DNA of 43,999 nt from a virus, in the IMG/VR virus record IMGVR_UViG_3300027782_002738, positions 1 to 43,999 of that record. One strand, given 5' to 3'. Position 1 is the first letter of the stretch. Each line of letters begins with the position of its first letter. The notes under the pieces were generated by a model, which did not search any database, was not told the origin of the DNA, and saw only the letters and a program-made list of their open reading frames with translations. Below are positions 7,769-16,997 of this stretch, piece after piece. The translations under genes and the position numbers were made by a program.

Positions 7769-10328
7769 AGATACCTGGATTGCTCAAAATTTAATACCAA
7801 AAAACACAGATATAGAAAAAATAAGAAAGCCCAGACTTAACGTAAAATCTGTAGATGTTAACACATATACTAGAAAGACTAAATTTACTATATGCGTATT
7901 AGGTAGCTGGGCAATTTATATGCCCCCTTATAATATTGCTAGACTGTCTAGTTTGATAAGAGAGGCAGGCTATAAAACATCAGTATATGATTTTAATGTA
8001 GATTCGCATTATGCTCTTAAAGATGCAAATTCTGATTTAGCAGACGCCTGGAACGGGGCAAACTATTGGTGGTGGCAAGATCCAGAATATTACATACGCA
8101 TCCATCCCACATATGAACCAATATTAAGAGAATACCTAGAAACATTATTAGCAACAGACTTGGACATATTAGGCTTTAGCACATACTATACAAATGTATT
8201 ACCTACTAGGTGGATGATTAAAGAAATCAGGAAAAGACGTCCGGATATTACAATCGTTATGGGAGGACCTGAATGCCATGAACACTATTATAAAAAACCA
8301 GATGAGGTAGATTACTATTTCATCGGGGAAAGTGAACAAAACATATTAGATTTTTTAGAGAATTGGGAAAATGGTATCAAACCATTACAACCTGCAATAG
8401 GAAGTTTATATAGTGATACACGTATAGACATTGATAGTTTGCCGTATCCTGATTATAGTGATTTTGACCTAACTAAGTATTGGGGGAGGAACAGTATATG
8501 CGCTGAGATTAGCAGGGGATGTATTGCTAAATGTAGCTATTGCACTGAAGTATATTACTGGAAATTTAGAGACAGGGGTGCTAATAACGTAGTAGATGAA
8601 TTAGAATTTCAAGTTAAAAAATATGGTATAAATTTTGTTTCATTTGTTGACAGTTTAATGAATGGTAACTTAAAAGAATTTAGAAATTTCTGTGAAGAAT
8701 TAAAAAGAAGAAAGCTTGGTTTTACTTGGTGGGGTTATGCTAGAGCAGATGGCAGGATGGATCTAGCCTTTTATCAGGCCATGGCTGATGCAGGGTGTCA
8801 GGGCTTTAATTATGGAATTGAGACCGGAAGTGATAAAGTTCTTAAAGCTATTAATAAAAAGAATACAGTAGCAGAAATAAATCAAAACTTAATTGACTCA
8901 GAAAAAGTAGGAATGAAGGTTTCTGCTTGTTGGGTTATAGGTGCACCCGGTGAAGATATTGAGGCTTTTACACATAGCTTTAATATGCTTTGGAATCATA
9001 GAAGTAGAATCATGGCAGTCAGCCCTGGACCAGGCCTAGGTGATAATATGGGTTCAGCATATGACGATAGAGAAAAATATAACTTAAACCCCAGACATAC
9101 ATCTTGGCTAGGAGGATGGTATACGTTAGATTTAACTAATACAAAATTACATAGATTTATTAGAATTAAATTAATGCATATGTGGTTATATATTTGTAAA
9201 GAATACGGTGGTACCTTGACTAATGTACATAAAGTAGGTAATATTACCGATCATTTTACTGTTACTTTTGATAGCGAATATATTAACAATTCAGTTGAAT
9301 ACGAGAACTTTGATTTTAATATTATTAAGTCAGAGCACGGTGAATTTGCTGATAGTGTAATGAATGAGGTATTTGGCTTCTTACGTATGTTATGGAGAGT
9401 GCGTGGCGGGTATGAAATTTCAATTAAATTTAATAATTACCTAGATCATAAAGATTTTATTTTTGCTATAGTACCGTCTACTATGAAATATGAAGCAGAT
9501 ATTTGGTTTAAAATTAATGATGAGGGAAATTATGAAGTAAAAAATCACTATAGATTTATAAATAATTTCAAGGATATTATAGACACTAATGGGTTTGAGC
9601 ATACCTATGAATCTACAGGAGTATGGACTTCTGGTACCAAAGTAAAAGCTAATAAAGTTTTTTATATCAAATCAGAAGATAATGTTTTTACTAACAAATT
9701 AACATTAGGAGGGTGCTTCTCATCATTAGGTATACAAGATAGGTTACTATTAAATAATATTGCTAGACGACTCCCTGCTAATAGCATAGCAGTAGATACA
9801 TCTTCAAATATGGGCGGCAGAGTATCTATACTTAATGATTCACCATCCATAGTAGAAATACATGCTTTTAATGAGTTTAACAATGAAAATATTAAAAAAG
9901 AGTTTGGATATATAAGGCCATGGGTAGAACGTCAATTAATAGATATATGCATAGAATCAAACATAAATGAAGCAGACGGTGCAGTGTATCTTCAAACTTT
10001 AGAAAGAGCATTAGAAGATGACCCTTCTGGTATATTATTCCATCAACATATTACTGGTCGTACTAATAAATTAATACTACATGATAGTGACTTGGATGTT
10101 ATAGATAAACCTATAGATTTGTGTATTATATCTAAATTTGATATACAATCATTGACAGCACTGGTGTCTAAATGGAAATCAATTATAAAACAAAATGGTT
10201 ATATTATTGTTCATCCATATAATGAGAAAGAATCAAAAGATGTATATGATACCTATAATTCAGTACTGGCTGAAGAGTTTGATTTTGTGAGTACTCGGGA
10301 ATCTATCGGGGTTTTTAAAAAGCTATGA
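7758..10328 (+). CDS. Cobalamin-binding radical SAM protein fused to a methyltransferase-like C-terminal domain
   Basis: The 856-residue protein begins, after a short linker, with a B12-binding Rossmann-like domain (about 42-205): FTICVLG, PPYNIARLSSLIREAGY, DILGFS, IVMGGPE, YFIGESE. No clear DxHxxG base-off motif is visible, which is common in this class. The radical SAM core (about 245-420) has C255-x3-C259-x2-C262, GIETGS (353-358) and VIGAPGED (393-400). Residues about 430-630 are an unassigned middle region. Residues about 640-856 resemble a class I methyltransferase-like fold: GGCFSSLGIQDRLLLNN, MGGRVSIL, DLCIISK, IIKQNGYIIVHPY, though the SAM motif is degenerate. Members of the class methylate unactivated carbons or rearrange rings. 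It overlaps the previous gene by 11 bases and its 3' end overlaps the convergent hydrolase gene by 6. Confidence 0.88.
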   Translation: MLDKDTWIAQNLIPKNTDIEKIRKPRLNVKSVDVNTYTRKTKFTICVLGSWAIYMPPYNIARLSSLIREAGYKTSVYDFNVDSHYALKDANSDLADAWNGANYWWWQDPEYYIRIHPTYEPILREYLETLLATDLDILGFSTYYTNVLPTRWMIKEIRKRRPDITIVMGGPECHEHYYKKPDEVDYYFIGESEQNILDFLENWENGIKPLQPAIGSLYSDTRIDIDSLPYPDYSDFDLTKYWGRNSICAEISRGCIAKCSYCTEVYYWKFRDRGANNVVDELEFQVKKYGINFVSFVDSLMNGNLKEFRNFCEELKRRKLGFTWWGYARADGRMDLAFYQAMADAGCQGFNYGIETGSDKVLKAINKKNTVAEINQNLIDSEKVGMKVSACWVIGAPGEDIEAFTHSFNMLWNHRSRIMAVSPGPGLGDNMGSAYDDREKYNLNPRHTSWLGGWYTLDLTNTKLHRFIRIKLMHMWLYICKEYGGTLTNVHKVGNITDHFTVTFDSEYINNSVEYENFDFNIIKSEHGEFADSVMNEVFGFLRMLWRVRGGYEISIKFNNYLDHKDFIFAIVPSTMKYEADIWFKINDEGNYEVKNHYRFINNFKDIIDTNGFEHTYESTGVWTSGTKVKANKVFYIKSEDNVFTNKLTLGGCFSSLGIQDRLLLNNIARRLPANSIAVDTSSNMGGRVSILNDSPSIVEIHAFNEFNNENIKKEFGYIRPWVERQLIDICIESNINEADGAVYLQTLERALEDDPSGILFHQHITGRTNKLILHDSDLDVIDKPIDLCIISKFDIQSLTALVSKWKSIIKQNGYIIVHPYNEKESKDVYDTYNSVLAEEFDFVSTRESIGVFKKL

Positions 10329-10332
10329 TAGC
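10317..10332 (-). terminator. Possible short intrinsic terminator at the convergent junction
   Basis: On the minus strand GCTA-TCA-TAGC is followed directly by TTTTT. The TAG stop of the SGNH gene lies inside the hairpin. The stem is only four base pairs, so it would be weak. It is the only hairpin-plus-T-run I see where two transcripts meet. Confidence 0.3.
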
Positions 10333-11222
10333 AAATTATTGTTTAATATGTGATTTTTTATGATGTCTACTAACATTTTAGTAGCCTGTAAATTGGGGTG
10401 ACGATTATCTTTTTTAATATACCATTGCCATTGAAATGTTTTTATCATATATTGTGTCCAAGAATCTGAAGCAATGGAAGCATGCTGGTCATTTTGGGGA
10501 TCACCAAAAGTTAACCAATTATTACTATCAATAACTGTCGGTAAGAGATTGTTTAATCTTATATGATTTCCAATAACTCCCTTCAAATTTACCTTAAACA
10601 TATCTTTAATACCTGCATGATTATGGTCATAAAAATCATCAATTGATCCTAAACTTCTGTAAAAGGTATATGAAATATTCTGTGTTTTTAAAAAGCTTTC
10701 TAATAATATAACATTTTTAAAATAATTTAGATACCAATCATTGTCTGTATCTTCTACAATGTTTCCTATTATTCGGTTTTTTAACTGATTCCACTTTGGT
10801 GAAGTTTTTTCAACATGATTAACATGAATGTTTTCCCAAGTACTACCAGAAATAAACAATAGCTTTCTTTCTCTAACTGTCCACCCAACAATAATATGGT
10901 AATTATGTCTATTTTCCTTATGTATGCTTAAAACCTGATTAATGGTAGTCATACATATGTTATCATTAGAATTACCATCTTCGGATAAATCAATGATTTC
11001 TGTATTTAATTTATTAGCAAGCATCCCGCGTTGATTAAACATTGGCCTATATGATTTTCTATATTCATCTAATAAAACCCCAAAGTTTGAACTTGAGTTA
11101 CTAGTAATATTCCATCCATATGCCGGGTCGTTTTTATCCAATCCCTTGTGATTTAAAAATTGTTCCCATACTATTTCGTCCCCGGCAATCCAGCTACAAC
11201 CATTTAAAATAATTTTTTTCAT
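10323..11222 (-). CDS. SGNH/GDSL-type hydrolase-like protein
   Basis: The 299-residue protein starts MKKIILNGCSWIAGDE, where Ser10 fits the block I nucleophile of phage SGNH-like proteins (NGCSxxxG). Gly83 and Asn86, in DLSEDGNSNDNI, fit the oxyanion-hole blocks. D272-N-R-H275-P near the C-terminus fits the block V Asp-x2-His pair. Family members remove or transfer acyl groups such as O-acetyl esters on sugars. It is the last gene of the twelve-gene minus-strand operon and overlaps its upstream neighbour by ATGA. Its 3' end overlaps the convergent plus-strand gene by 6 bases. Catalytic assignment is by motif only. The middle of the protein (about 100-260) shows no recognisable family. Confidence 0.72.
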   Translation of the reverse strand: MKKIILNGCSWIAGDEIVWEQFLNHKGLDKNDPAYGWNITSNSSSNFGVLLDEYRKSYRPMFNQRGMLANKLNTEIIDLSEDGNSNDNICMTTINQVLSIHKENRHNYHIIVGWTVRERKLLFISGSTWENIHVNHVEKTSPKWNQLKNRIIGNIVEDTDNDWYLNYFKNVILLESFLKTQNISYTFYRSLGSIDDFYDHNHAGIKDMFKVNLKGVIGNHIRLNNLLPTVIDSNNWLTFGDPQNDQHASIASDSWTQYMIKTFQWQWYIKKDNRHPNLQATKMLVDIIKNHILNNNLLS

Positions 11223-12367
11223 ATAGGTTTAATTTTTATTATTTTTTTATTTATTTCCTGTTCTCTTGCTAACTGTTTAGTATACCAGTTTGCTATCTGT
11301 TTATGTACAAAATGATTTAACTTCTCCCAATTACCGTGTGCTACATGGTTTGAATTATTATTTGGTTTAAGTTCTTCTACTAATGGCTCCAAAGTCTGTA
11401 ACATAACACTTATATCTTTACTTGGTAATTTCCAAATGCTTAAATGCTCAGGATGATGTATGGTATTATACCACAAATGAACTTCATTATCTGTTGTAAA
11501 TTTTACAAAATTTGGCATCTCCCACCAATTGTTATTCATAGGATTAACCATCACACTTAGTCCACGATTATTGTCATGGCAATATTTTCTAAACGTCTGA
11601 AAGTTTTCCATCAAATCATCAAAGTTTCCGTTAATCCGTATTGATTCATAGTTATCTTTATCTAAACTATCAATGCTAATATTCAAATGAATGTTACACT
11701 TTGTTAGTATTTCCCTAACTTGCTTATTATATACAGTACCATTAGTAGCTATATTTATACGTAATGATGGGTTTATTTTTGCTACTAACATACAAATATC
11801 ATATACAATTTTTTGTGCGAAGGGTTCGCCACCGTTAAAACGTAGTTCTTCTAAATGAGGAATAAACTCTTTTAATTGTTCTACAAAGCTATCATCATAT
11901 ACCACTGGCATGGGGGGTAGTTTATCCCTGTTTTTTCTAATACCAGAACTTAATCTACCTTCACACATTACACATTCTAAATTACATTGATTGCTTAATT
12001 CTAACTCTAATAAGGTTGGATATTCTTTTACACTAAAGTTATCATATGCCAAAGCCAACGGCCACGTATCTGCTTCTATCTTTTGTTTACATACTCTGCA
12101 TTCACTATTAAAGATACCTTCTTTAAGATTATTTCTATACTCATTAAACTTTTCCCCAAACCATATGTCTTTAATACTACGATCAGGTCGCCATGTATCT
12201 AAGTATCCTACTAATAGCCAGCAAGGTGCAACACGACCTTCAGTAGTAAAGTACATATTGTTATAAGGTGCAACACACGGACTAATTGTGTTTATTTCTC
12301 TACTTTGGTCAAACTCTTTACGTTTAACATTATATGAAGCAATCTGTTCTTGTGTAAGTTTATTCAT
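11219..12367 (-). CDS. Twitch-domain radical SAM protein (copy 5)
   Basis: This 382-residue protein has twitch cysteines C31, C49, C90 and C93; unlike the others it has a single Cys at the second site (VAPCW, not CC). The radical SAM motif is C128-x3-C132-x2-C135 (QCNLECVMC), followed by NGGEP (178-182), ATNGT and SIDSLD. The C-terminal motif is IHHPEHLSIWKLP. It ends in a lysine/isoleucine-rich tail (KKIIKIKPI). It overlaps the previous gene by 8 bases and the SGNH gene by ATGA. The loss of one of the paired cysteines may change the ligation of its auxiliary cluster. Substrate is unknown. Confidence 0.9.
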   Translation of the reverse strand: MNKLTQEQIASYNVKRKEFDQSREINTISPCVAPYNNMYFTTEGRVAPCWLLVGYLDTWRPDRSIKDIWFGEKFNEYRNNLKEGIFNSECRVCKQKIEADTWPLALAYDNFSVKEYPTLLELELSNQCNLECVMCEGRLSSGIRKNRDKLPPMPVVYDDSFVEQLKEFIPHLEELRFNGGEPFAQKIVYDICMLVAKINPSLRINIATNGTVYNKQVREILTKCNIHLNISIDSLDKDNYESIRINGNFDDLMENFQTFRKYCHDNNRGLSVMVNPMNNNWWEMPNFVKFTTDNEVHLWYNTIHHPEHLSIWKLPSKDISVMLQTLEPLVEELKPNNNSNHVAHGNWEKLNHFVHKQIANWYTKQLAREQEINKKIIKIKPI

Positions 12368-13535
12368 CTTTGTATTCCATAATTAATTTGCCCCATTCTC
12401 CAAATGTAGTTTTAAAATCTTGCTGTCTAAATTTATCTAATTCTTCGTTCTTATCAATAAATTCGTTAATTAGTGTATCATTATCTCTAGTTAAATGCAA
12501 GAAGTTTTTAACAATATCAAATTCCTTAGCTGTTAAACGGACTGATACTAATTCTTTTAATCTGTCGGGTAGGTTCTTTATGCTATGACTAGGAGGATAG
12601 TGCAGTATATTATAATAAGTGAAAATCTCTAATGTATTGGCCCATTCTAAGTAATCTGTTAAATAATATACATTAAATAAACTAACAGTAGGACATAATG
12701 TTAACGATAAATTACTGTTAGATTTTCTTAATTCTATAAATTTAGAAATGTTTTCTTGTATAGTATTCCACTCAGTAGGATAACGTTCATACTCTAGGCG
12801 AGGGCCTAAATCATCAACAGATATACACATTGTTATTTGTTTAAATTGAAGAATATGGTCTAAGAATTTCTTATTATACAATGTACCATTCGTATTCAAC
12901 AAGATAGTGATATTCTTTGCCTTGCCTGATTTAATCAACAAATCTAGCACTTTAATATTTTCAGGACTAGCCATTGGTTCACCGCCGGTGATTTCTAAAT
13001 GAACTAAATCTTCTGCCCACGCATTAATAACTTCTTCATTTGCAGTACCTAATATCTTATTACTAATCCAATAATCGCTACCTTGAACTGTGATATTTAA
13101 CCGTTCTTGGAATTCTTTTAAAAAGGTTGAACTTGCTTGCGGGCCGCATATTCTACACTTTAGATTACACACATTGTTTAGTTTTAAATCCATTGCACGA
13201 GGTCCACTATCGGCTATGGGTTTGAATACCATATTAGTAGTATCTACTTTTTTATCTATTGCCCATTGAACTCTAAAACTAGGAATGCCGGCAGCTTCTT
13301 CATCCCAGCAACTTTGACATTCTTTAGGCTTTTTACCATCAAGAAATGATTGTCTTAATGTTTGAAATCGTATATCATTCCATAACACATCTAATCTACC
13401 CTCTTTCATATTAGGCAATTGATATTCATTAGAAGGATTAGGTTGTGCAAATTTACAGCACGGGCGTAACGACCCGTTAACATCAGTTGATATGTTAATC
13501 CAGGGCAATGCACAGAATGTATTAGGTAAACTCAT
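12360..13535 (-). CDS. Twitch-domain radical SAM protein (copy 4)
   Basis: The 391-residue protein opens MSLPNTFCALPWINIS with twitch cysteines C8, C26-C27, C73 and C76. The core motif is C123-x3-C127-x2-C130 (VCNLKCRIC), with TGGEP, LNTNGT and ISVDDLG. It is closely similar along its whole length to the neighbouring 13532-14914 product, for example DLKLxNxCNLKCRIC and YNILHYPPSHSIKNLP against FNMVHYPHHFSLVNLP. The pair therefore looks like a tandem duplication that has since diverged. It overlaps both neighbours (8 and 4 bases). It lacks the 55-residue N-terminal extension of its sister. Confidence 0.92.
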   Translation of the reverse strand: MSLPNTFCALPWINISTDVNGSLRPCCKFAQPNPSNEYQLPNMKEGRLDVLWNDIRFQTLRQSFLDGKKPKECQSCWDEEAAGIPSFRVQWAIDKKVDTTNMVFKPIADSGPRAMDLKLNNVCNLKCRICGPQASSTFLKEFQERLNITVQGSDYWISNKILGTANEEVINAWAEDLVHLEITGGEPMASPENIKVLDLLIKSGKAKNITILLNTNGTLYNKKFLDHILQFKQITMCISVDDLGPRLEYERYPTEWNTIQENISKFIELRKSNSNLSLTLCPTVSLFNVYYLTDYLEWANTLEIFTYYNILHYPPSHSIKNLPDRLKELVSVRLTAKEFDIVKNFLHLTRDNDTLINEFIDKNEELDKFRQQDFKTTFGEWGKLIMEYKDE

Positions 13536-14914
13536 ATATACTCTTTTAGAAAATTATATAATTCAGGAAAGGTATTTTCAAAAGATTCTTTTCTATAAAT
13601 ATCATGTACTTTAGTTGATTCCCAAAATTTACTAAATTCATTAGGATCATATGTTCTATCATTCATATATCGTATTAAATTATCAATATTAGGACTCCAA
13701 TTTAAAAATCTAATACCAGTAGCATCAATAGATTGAAGTATATTTTCTATAGTAGGTTTAACTAAATCCGGCAAGTTTACTAAACTAAAATGATGCGGGT
13801 AGTGTACCATATTGAATACTACAGGCAAGTCAAACTTTTTTAATTCTTCTAGTATTTCTTGTAGATAAAATACATTATATATACCCACTGTAATATACAG
13901 TTGAAGTTGTAAATTTACTCCATATTGCGTTTTATATTTTTTAAATAGGGCAATATTGTTTTGAACTTCTTCCCATTTGGCATTTTTACGTTGATATTCA
14001 AATCTATCTCCTATATCATCTATACTTAAACTAATAGTAACCTCTTTAAAGTTTTTCCAAATTTTAAAGAATTTTTCTTCACAAATCGTGCCGTTTGTAT
14101 TGTAGAATAATTCTGTTATATTAGGTCTACCATGTTGATAGATGATATCCAATACTCTATCGTGTTCTTGTTGTAGTAACGGTTCTCCACCATAAAATTC
14201 TAAATGATTTATATCTCTTGCCCATTCGGTTAATATTTCAAAATTCTCTATATTTTCAGACAATTTTTCTTTAGAATTACTTGTGTATATTTTTAATGAG
14301 TTGGCATCTGATATATTTAAATCTTTATGTTCTTTAATCCACTGACTACTTAAAAACGGAGTACATATTCTACATTTCAAGTTACAAATATTGCTAAGTT
14401 TTAAATCTAAATTTTTAGGGCTTTTTCTAGGTATATGCGAGAAAAAGGTAGCTTCTGGATGAGAATGACCACCATTCTCATATAGTTTTCTCATACTAAT
14501 AATACCTGCTTCTTCTTCATCCCAGCATGCCTTACATCCGCTAGGTTTTTCATTTCTTAAAAATTGACTTCTTAATTCTTGCAACTCAGGTTGATGCCAT
14601 ATCTCAGATATATTCACATCAGGTAGTTTAGGTACATCTTGTTGCCAAGATGCATCTCCTACTTTATATTTACAACAAGGTCTTCCTCTACCATCAGGAT
14701 CAATATTTAAATGAATAAAAGGATATAAACAAAAATTCTTGGGTACAGCATTTTTTATATCAACATCAGCAGGTGATTTGATGTTCAAATCATAGTGCTG
14801 ATTTAATACCTCTACTATTATTTTTTTATTCTGAATTGATAACTTATTTGTATTGCCATTATCTGTTAATGTCTCTTTACCTACCAATGATTGAAATATT
14901 CTCTTGTCCATCAT
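13532..14914 (-). CDS. Twitch-domain radical SAM protein (copy 3) with N-terminal extension
   Basis: The 460-residue protein carries about 55 extra N-terminal residues before the twitch domain (C62, C80-C81, C127, C130; PKNFCLYPFIHLN). The core motif is C177-x3-C181-x2-C184 (ICNLKCRIC), then YGGEP and YNTNGT, then SIDDIGDRFEYQR. The C-terminal motif is VHYPHHFSLVNLP. Two ATGs stand in a row at 14914 and 14911; the AAGGG upstream fits the second slightly better, which would shorten the protein by one residue. Sister of the 12360-13535 product. It overlaps neighbours by four bases on each side. Substrate is unknown. Confidence 0.92.
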   Translation of the reverse strand: MMDKRIFQSLVGKETLTDNGNTNKLSIQNKKIIVEVLNQHYDLNIKSPADVDIKNAVPKNFCLYPFIHLNIDPDGRGRPCCKYKVGDASWQQDVPKLPDVNISEIWHQPELQELRSQFLRNEKPSGCKACWDEEEAGIISMRKLYENGGHSHPEATFFSHIPRKSPKNLDLKLSNICNLKCRICTPFLSSQWIKEHKDLNISDANSLKIYTSNSKEKLSENIENFEILTEWARDINHLEFYGGEPLLQQEHDRVLDIIYQHGRPNITELFYNTNGTICEEKFFKIWKNFKEVTISLSIDDIGDRFEYQRKNAKWEEVQNNIALFKKYKTQYGVNLQLQLYITVGIYNVFYLQEILEELKKFDLPVVFNMVHYPHHFSLVNLPDLVKPTIENILQSIDATGIRFLNWSPNIDNLIRYMNDRTYDPNEFSKFWESTKVHDIYRKESFENTFPELYNFLKEYI

Positions 14915-16302
14915 AGACCCTTACACATATTGTAAAAATCAGCATATTCCGGAAACGTTTCAAGTAAATTCATTTTTCTACGATTATCAAAATCATTAAA
15001 CCAATTGACAAAATGTTTACGATCCTTTGTTCGGTCCATTGTGTTATTTTTTAAACTTTCACTTAACGGTTTAATAAACTCTACAAATGAATCCCAACGT
15101 CCAAAATGATCGGGTACTGCAGGCATTTCAGGAATCTTTGGTTCCATATATTCAATACATTCATCAACATATCTTGCAAAGTCAGGTGTCAAAATGAAGG
15201 GGCTTTGCTGACTAGGGAAGTTAACTATGCTTTGTTTAATTGCAACAGGACGACCATATTTATGATATAAACTCTCAGCAAACATCACAAAGTCTTTAAG
15301 TGAAGATATACTTAGTGCGTTAATTGCTGGCATAAAACCAAAGTTAAAATTAACATCTTTACGTGATAATAATGTATCTAAGTTAGTTGTAAACTTGTTC
15401 CAATCTACCCCATTACGAATATATTCAGCCCTAGTTCCTACACTTTCCATACTGACTAATATTTCAACATTAAATGTTTCTGATAACTTAGGCAAATACT
15501 GTAAAAACTTTTCTAAATAATTTTTAGGGGTATTTAAATTAGTTACTATCCACAAACTAGTATCACGTTTAATAGGTGAGTTTTGTTTTGCTTCTATTAA
15601 CTTATCTACAAATGTGTAAAATTCAGGCATAATCAACGGTTCACCACCGATGATACCTATTCTATTTGAATGTTTAACCCCAACTTCATTAAACCATTCC
15701 CAAAATTTCTCATTAAAAATTTCAGGAGCTTTGGGGAATTCTCTATCATATTGTTCTTGTGATATACGTCCCAATTTAATTTCTTCAGTAGCCCATTGTG
15801 TACTATAATGATGATTACAATACATACATTTCATATCACATGTATTACCTAAACTAATCTCTAACATATAAGGGGTGTCAGATTTTAATCTAGGATCATT
15901 TATATTTTTGATTGTTCCTAAAACAGTTTCTAATCGGTCATCACTATATTGAATCTTTTGTGGTAAGTGATTATTAACCTTCATATGATACCAAAAATGT
16001 TTTTCTCCTTGTCGCGGGCCAGGCATTCCACTATCTTCAATTTGCCAACATGTTCTACAGTCTGCATTTTTTATTCCACTAGCCAAATCTAAACGACTTT
16101 GTTTCATTTTGGGACTATTAAGAAATGCATCTATTCCGTGTTCTTTTAGTTCTTCTTCAGTTACTTTATTACCGGGGGTTCGGCAACAACTACGGAACTC
16201 ACCTCTATCCATATTAAAAATAGGATAGTTCCATTTTAAATCACATATAGTGTCTAATGGACTAACTTTGTCTACCGCATTTGTTATTGGTATTGTTTTC
16301 AT
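14911..16302 (-). CDS. Twitch-domain radical SAM protein (copy 2)
   Basis: The 463-residue protein has twitch cysteines C20, C39-C40, C82 and C85 (FRSCCRTPGNKV, CRTCWQIEDSG). The core motif is C155-x3-C159-x2-C162 (TCDMKCMYC), with IIGGEPL and VTNLN. The C-terminal motif is a variant, VNFPSQQSPFILTPDF. Two inserts set it apart: one between the twitch domain and the core, about 98-145, and one after the core motif, about 168-200. It overlaps the sulfotransferase-like gene upstream and the next radical SAM gene downstream by four bases each. Same family as its neighbours, but clearly diverged in substrate-facing parts. Confidence 0.9.
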   Translation of the reverse strand: MKTIPITNAVDKVSPLDTICDLKWNYPIFNMDRGEFRSCCRTPGNKVTEEELKEHGIDAFLNSPKMKQSRLDLASGIKNADCRTCWQIEDSGMPGPRQGEKHFWYHMKVNNHLPQKIQYSDDRLETVLGTIKNINDPRLKSDTPYMLEISLGNTCDMKCMYCNHHYSTQWATEEIKLGRISQEQYDREFPKAPEIFNEKFWEWFNEVGVKHSNRIGIIGGEPLIMPEFYTFVDKLIEAKQNSPIKRDTSLWIVTNLNTPKNYLEKFLQYLPKLSETFNVEILVSMESVGTRAEYIRNGVDWNKFTTNLDTLLSRKDVNFNFGFMPAINALSISSLKDFVMFAESLYHKYGRPVAIKQSIVNFPSQQSPFILTPDFARYVDECIEYMEPKIPEMPAVPDHFGRWDSFVEFIKPLSESLKNNTMDRTKDRKHFVNWFNDFDNRRKMNLLETFPEYADFYNMCKGL

Positions 16303-16997
16303 GTTATTAACTTTTTTATAAAATCTTTTACTTTTTCTGGCTCTTTTATTATATCATAAGGATTATTGGGTAATTGCTTTTTAAGGCGAATATTTGAATT
16401 AATTGGTCTTTGTAGGTATGTTGTTAAATCTTCTATACAATTCTCATATCTGATAATGTCAGCATCAATTCCATATTCTTCAATAACTTTATGAAATTTT
16501 AAAATATCCTTATATAAAAATTCTACATTGGTTAAATTATAGGTAGATAGGTCTATCAGATCCTTATGTATTCCATCATCAGTTGACCATTTGTTAGTAG
16601 CCTCAGCAACTATCCAACTTAATAAATGATGTTCTATATTTTCTCTTTCTATAATTACAAATTTAAACCCTAATTGCTTCAACGTATCTAGTATTTCTTG
16701 TAAGAATGAAAAAATTTTATTTGTAAAAAATACTTTTAAAACCAATGATTGTTGTTGATTGCTATTTTTTAATAGGGCAAGAACATAATCAATTTGTTGT
16801 TGGTGAGAATTAAACTTTGGAAATATTGATGATACATATAAAAAGTTGTTTTTTTGAATTATATTATACTTATGACAATGTGTAAATGGTTCTGCTAAAT
16901 TTTGCATATTACCTGCAATATTTGAATTAATTATACCTGAAATATACTGACTGCCACATCTGGGTAATCCCAATAGACAATATCTATGTACACTCAT
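16299..16997 (-). CDS. Sulfotransferase-family protein
   Basis: The 232-residue protein begins MSVHRYCLLGLPRCGSQYIS. The LPRCGSQYI stretch (11-19) is the 5'-PSB/P-loop that binds PAPS in sulfotransferases. Further along, LKVFFTN..FSFLQEIL and FKVIIERENIEHHLLSWIVA match the PAPS 3'-phosphate-site region (RENI..HLLSW) of the bacterial family. The length is typical of small phage and bacterial members. It would move a sulfuryl group from PAPS to a hydroxyl or amine of a sugar or lipid. It lies between radical SAM genes with four-base overlaps on both sides, which ties it to the same pathway. Activity is inferred from the fold motif. Confidence 0.78.
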   Translation of the reverse strand: MSVHRYCLLGLPRCGSQYISGIINSNIAGNMQNLAEPFTHCHKYNIIQKNNFLYVSSIFPKFNSHQQQIDYVLALLKNSNQQQSLVLKVFFTNKIFSFLQEILDTLKQLGFKFVIIERENIEHHLLSWIVAEATNKWSTDDGIHKDLIDLSTYNLTNVEFLYKDILKFHKVIEEYGIDADIIRYENCIEDLTTYLQRPINSNIRLKKQLPNNPYDIIKEPEKVKDFIKKLIT

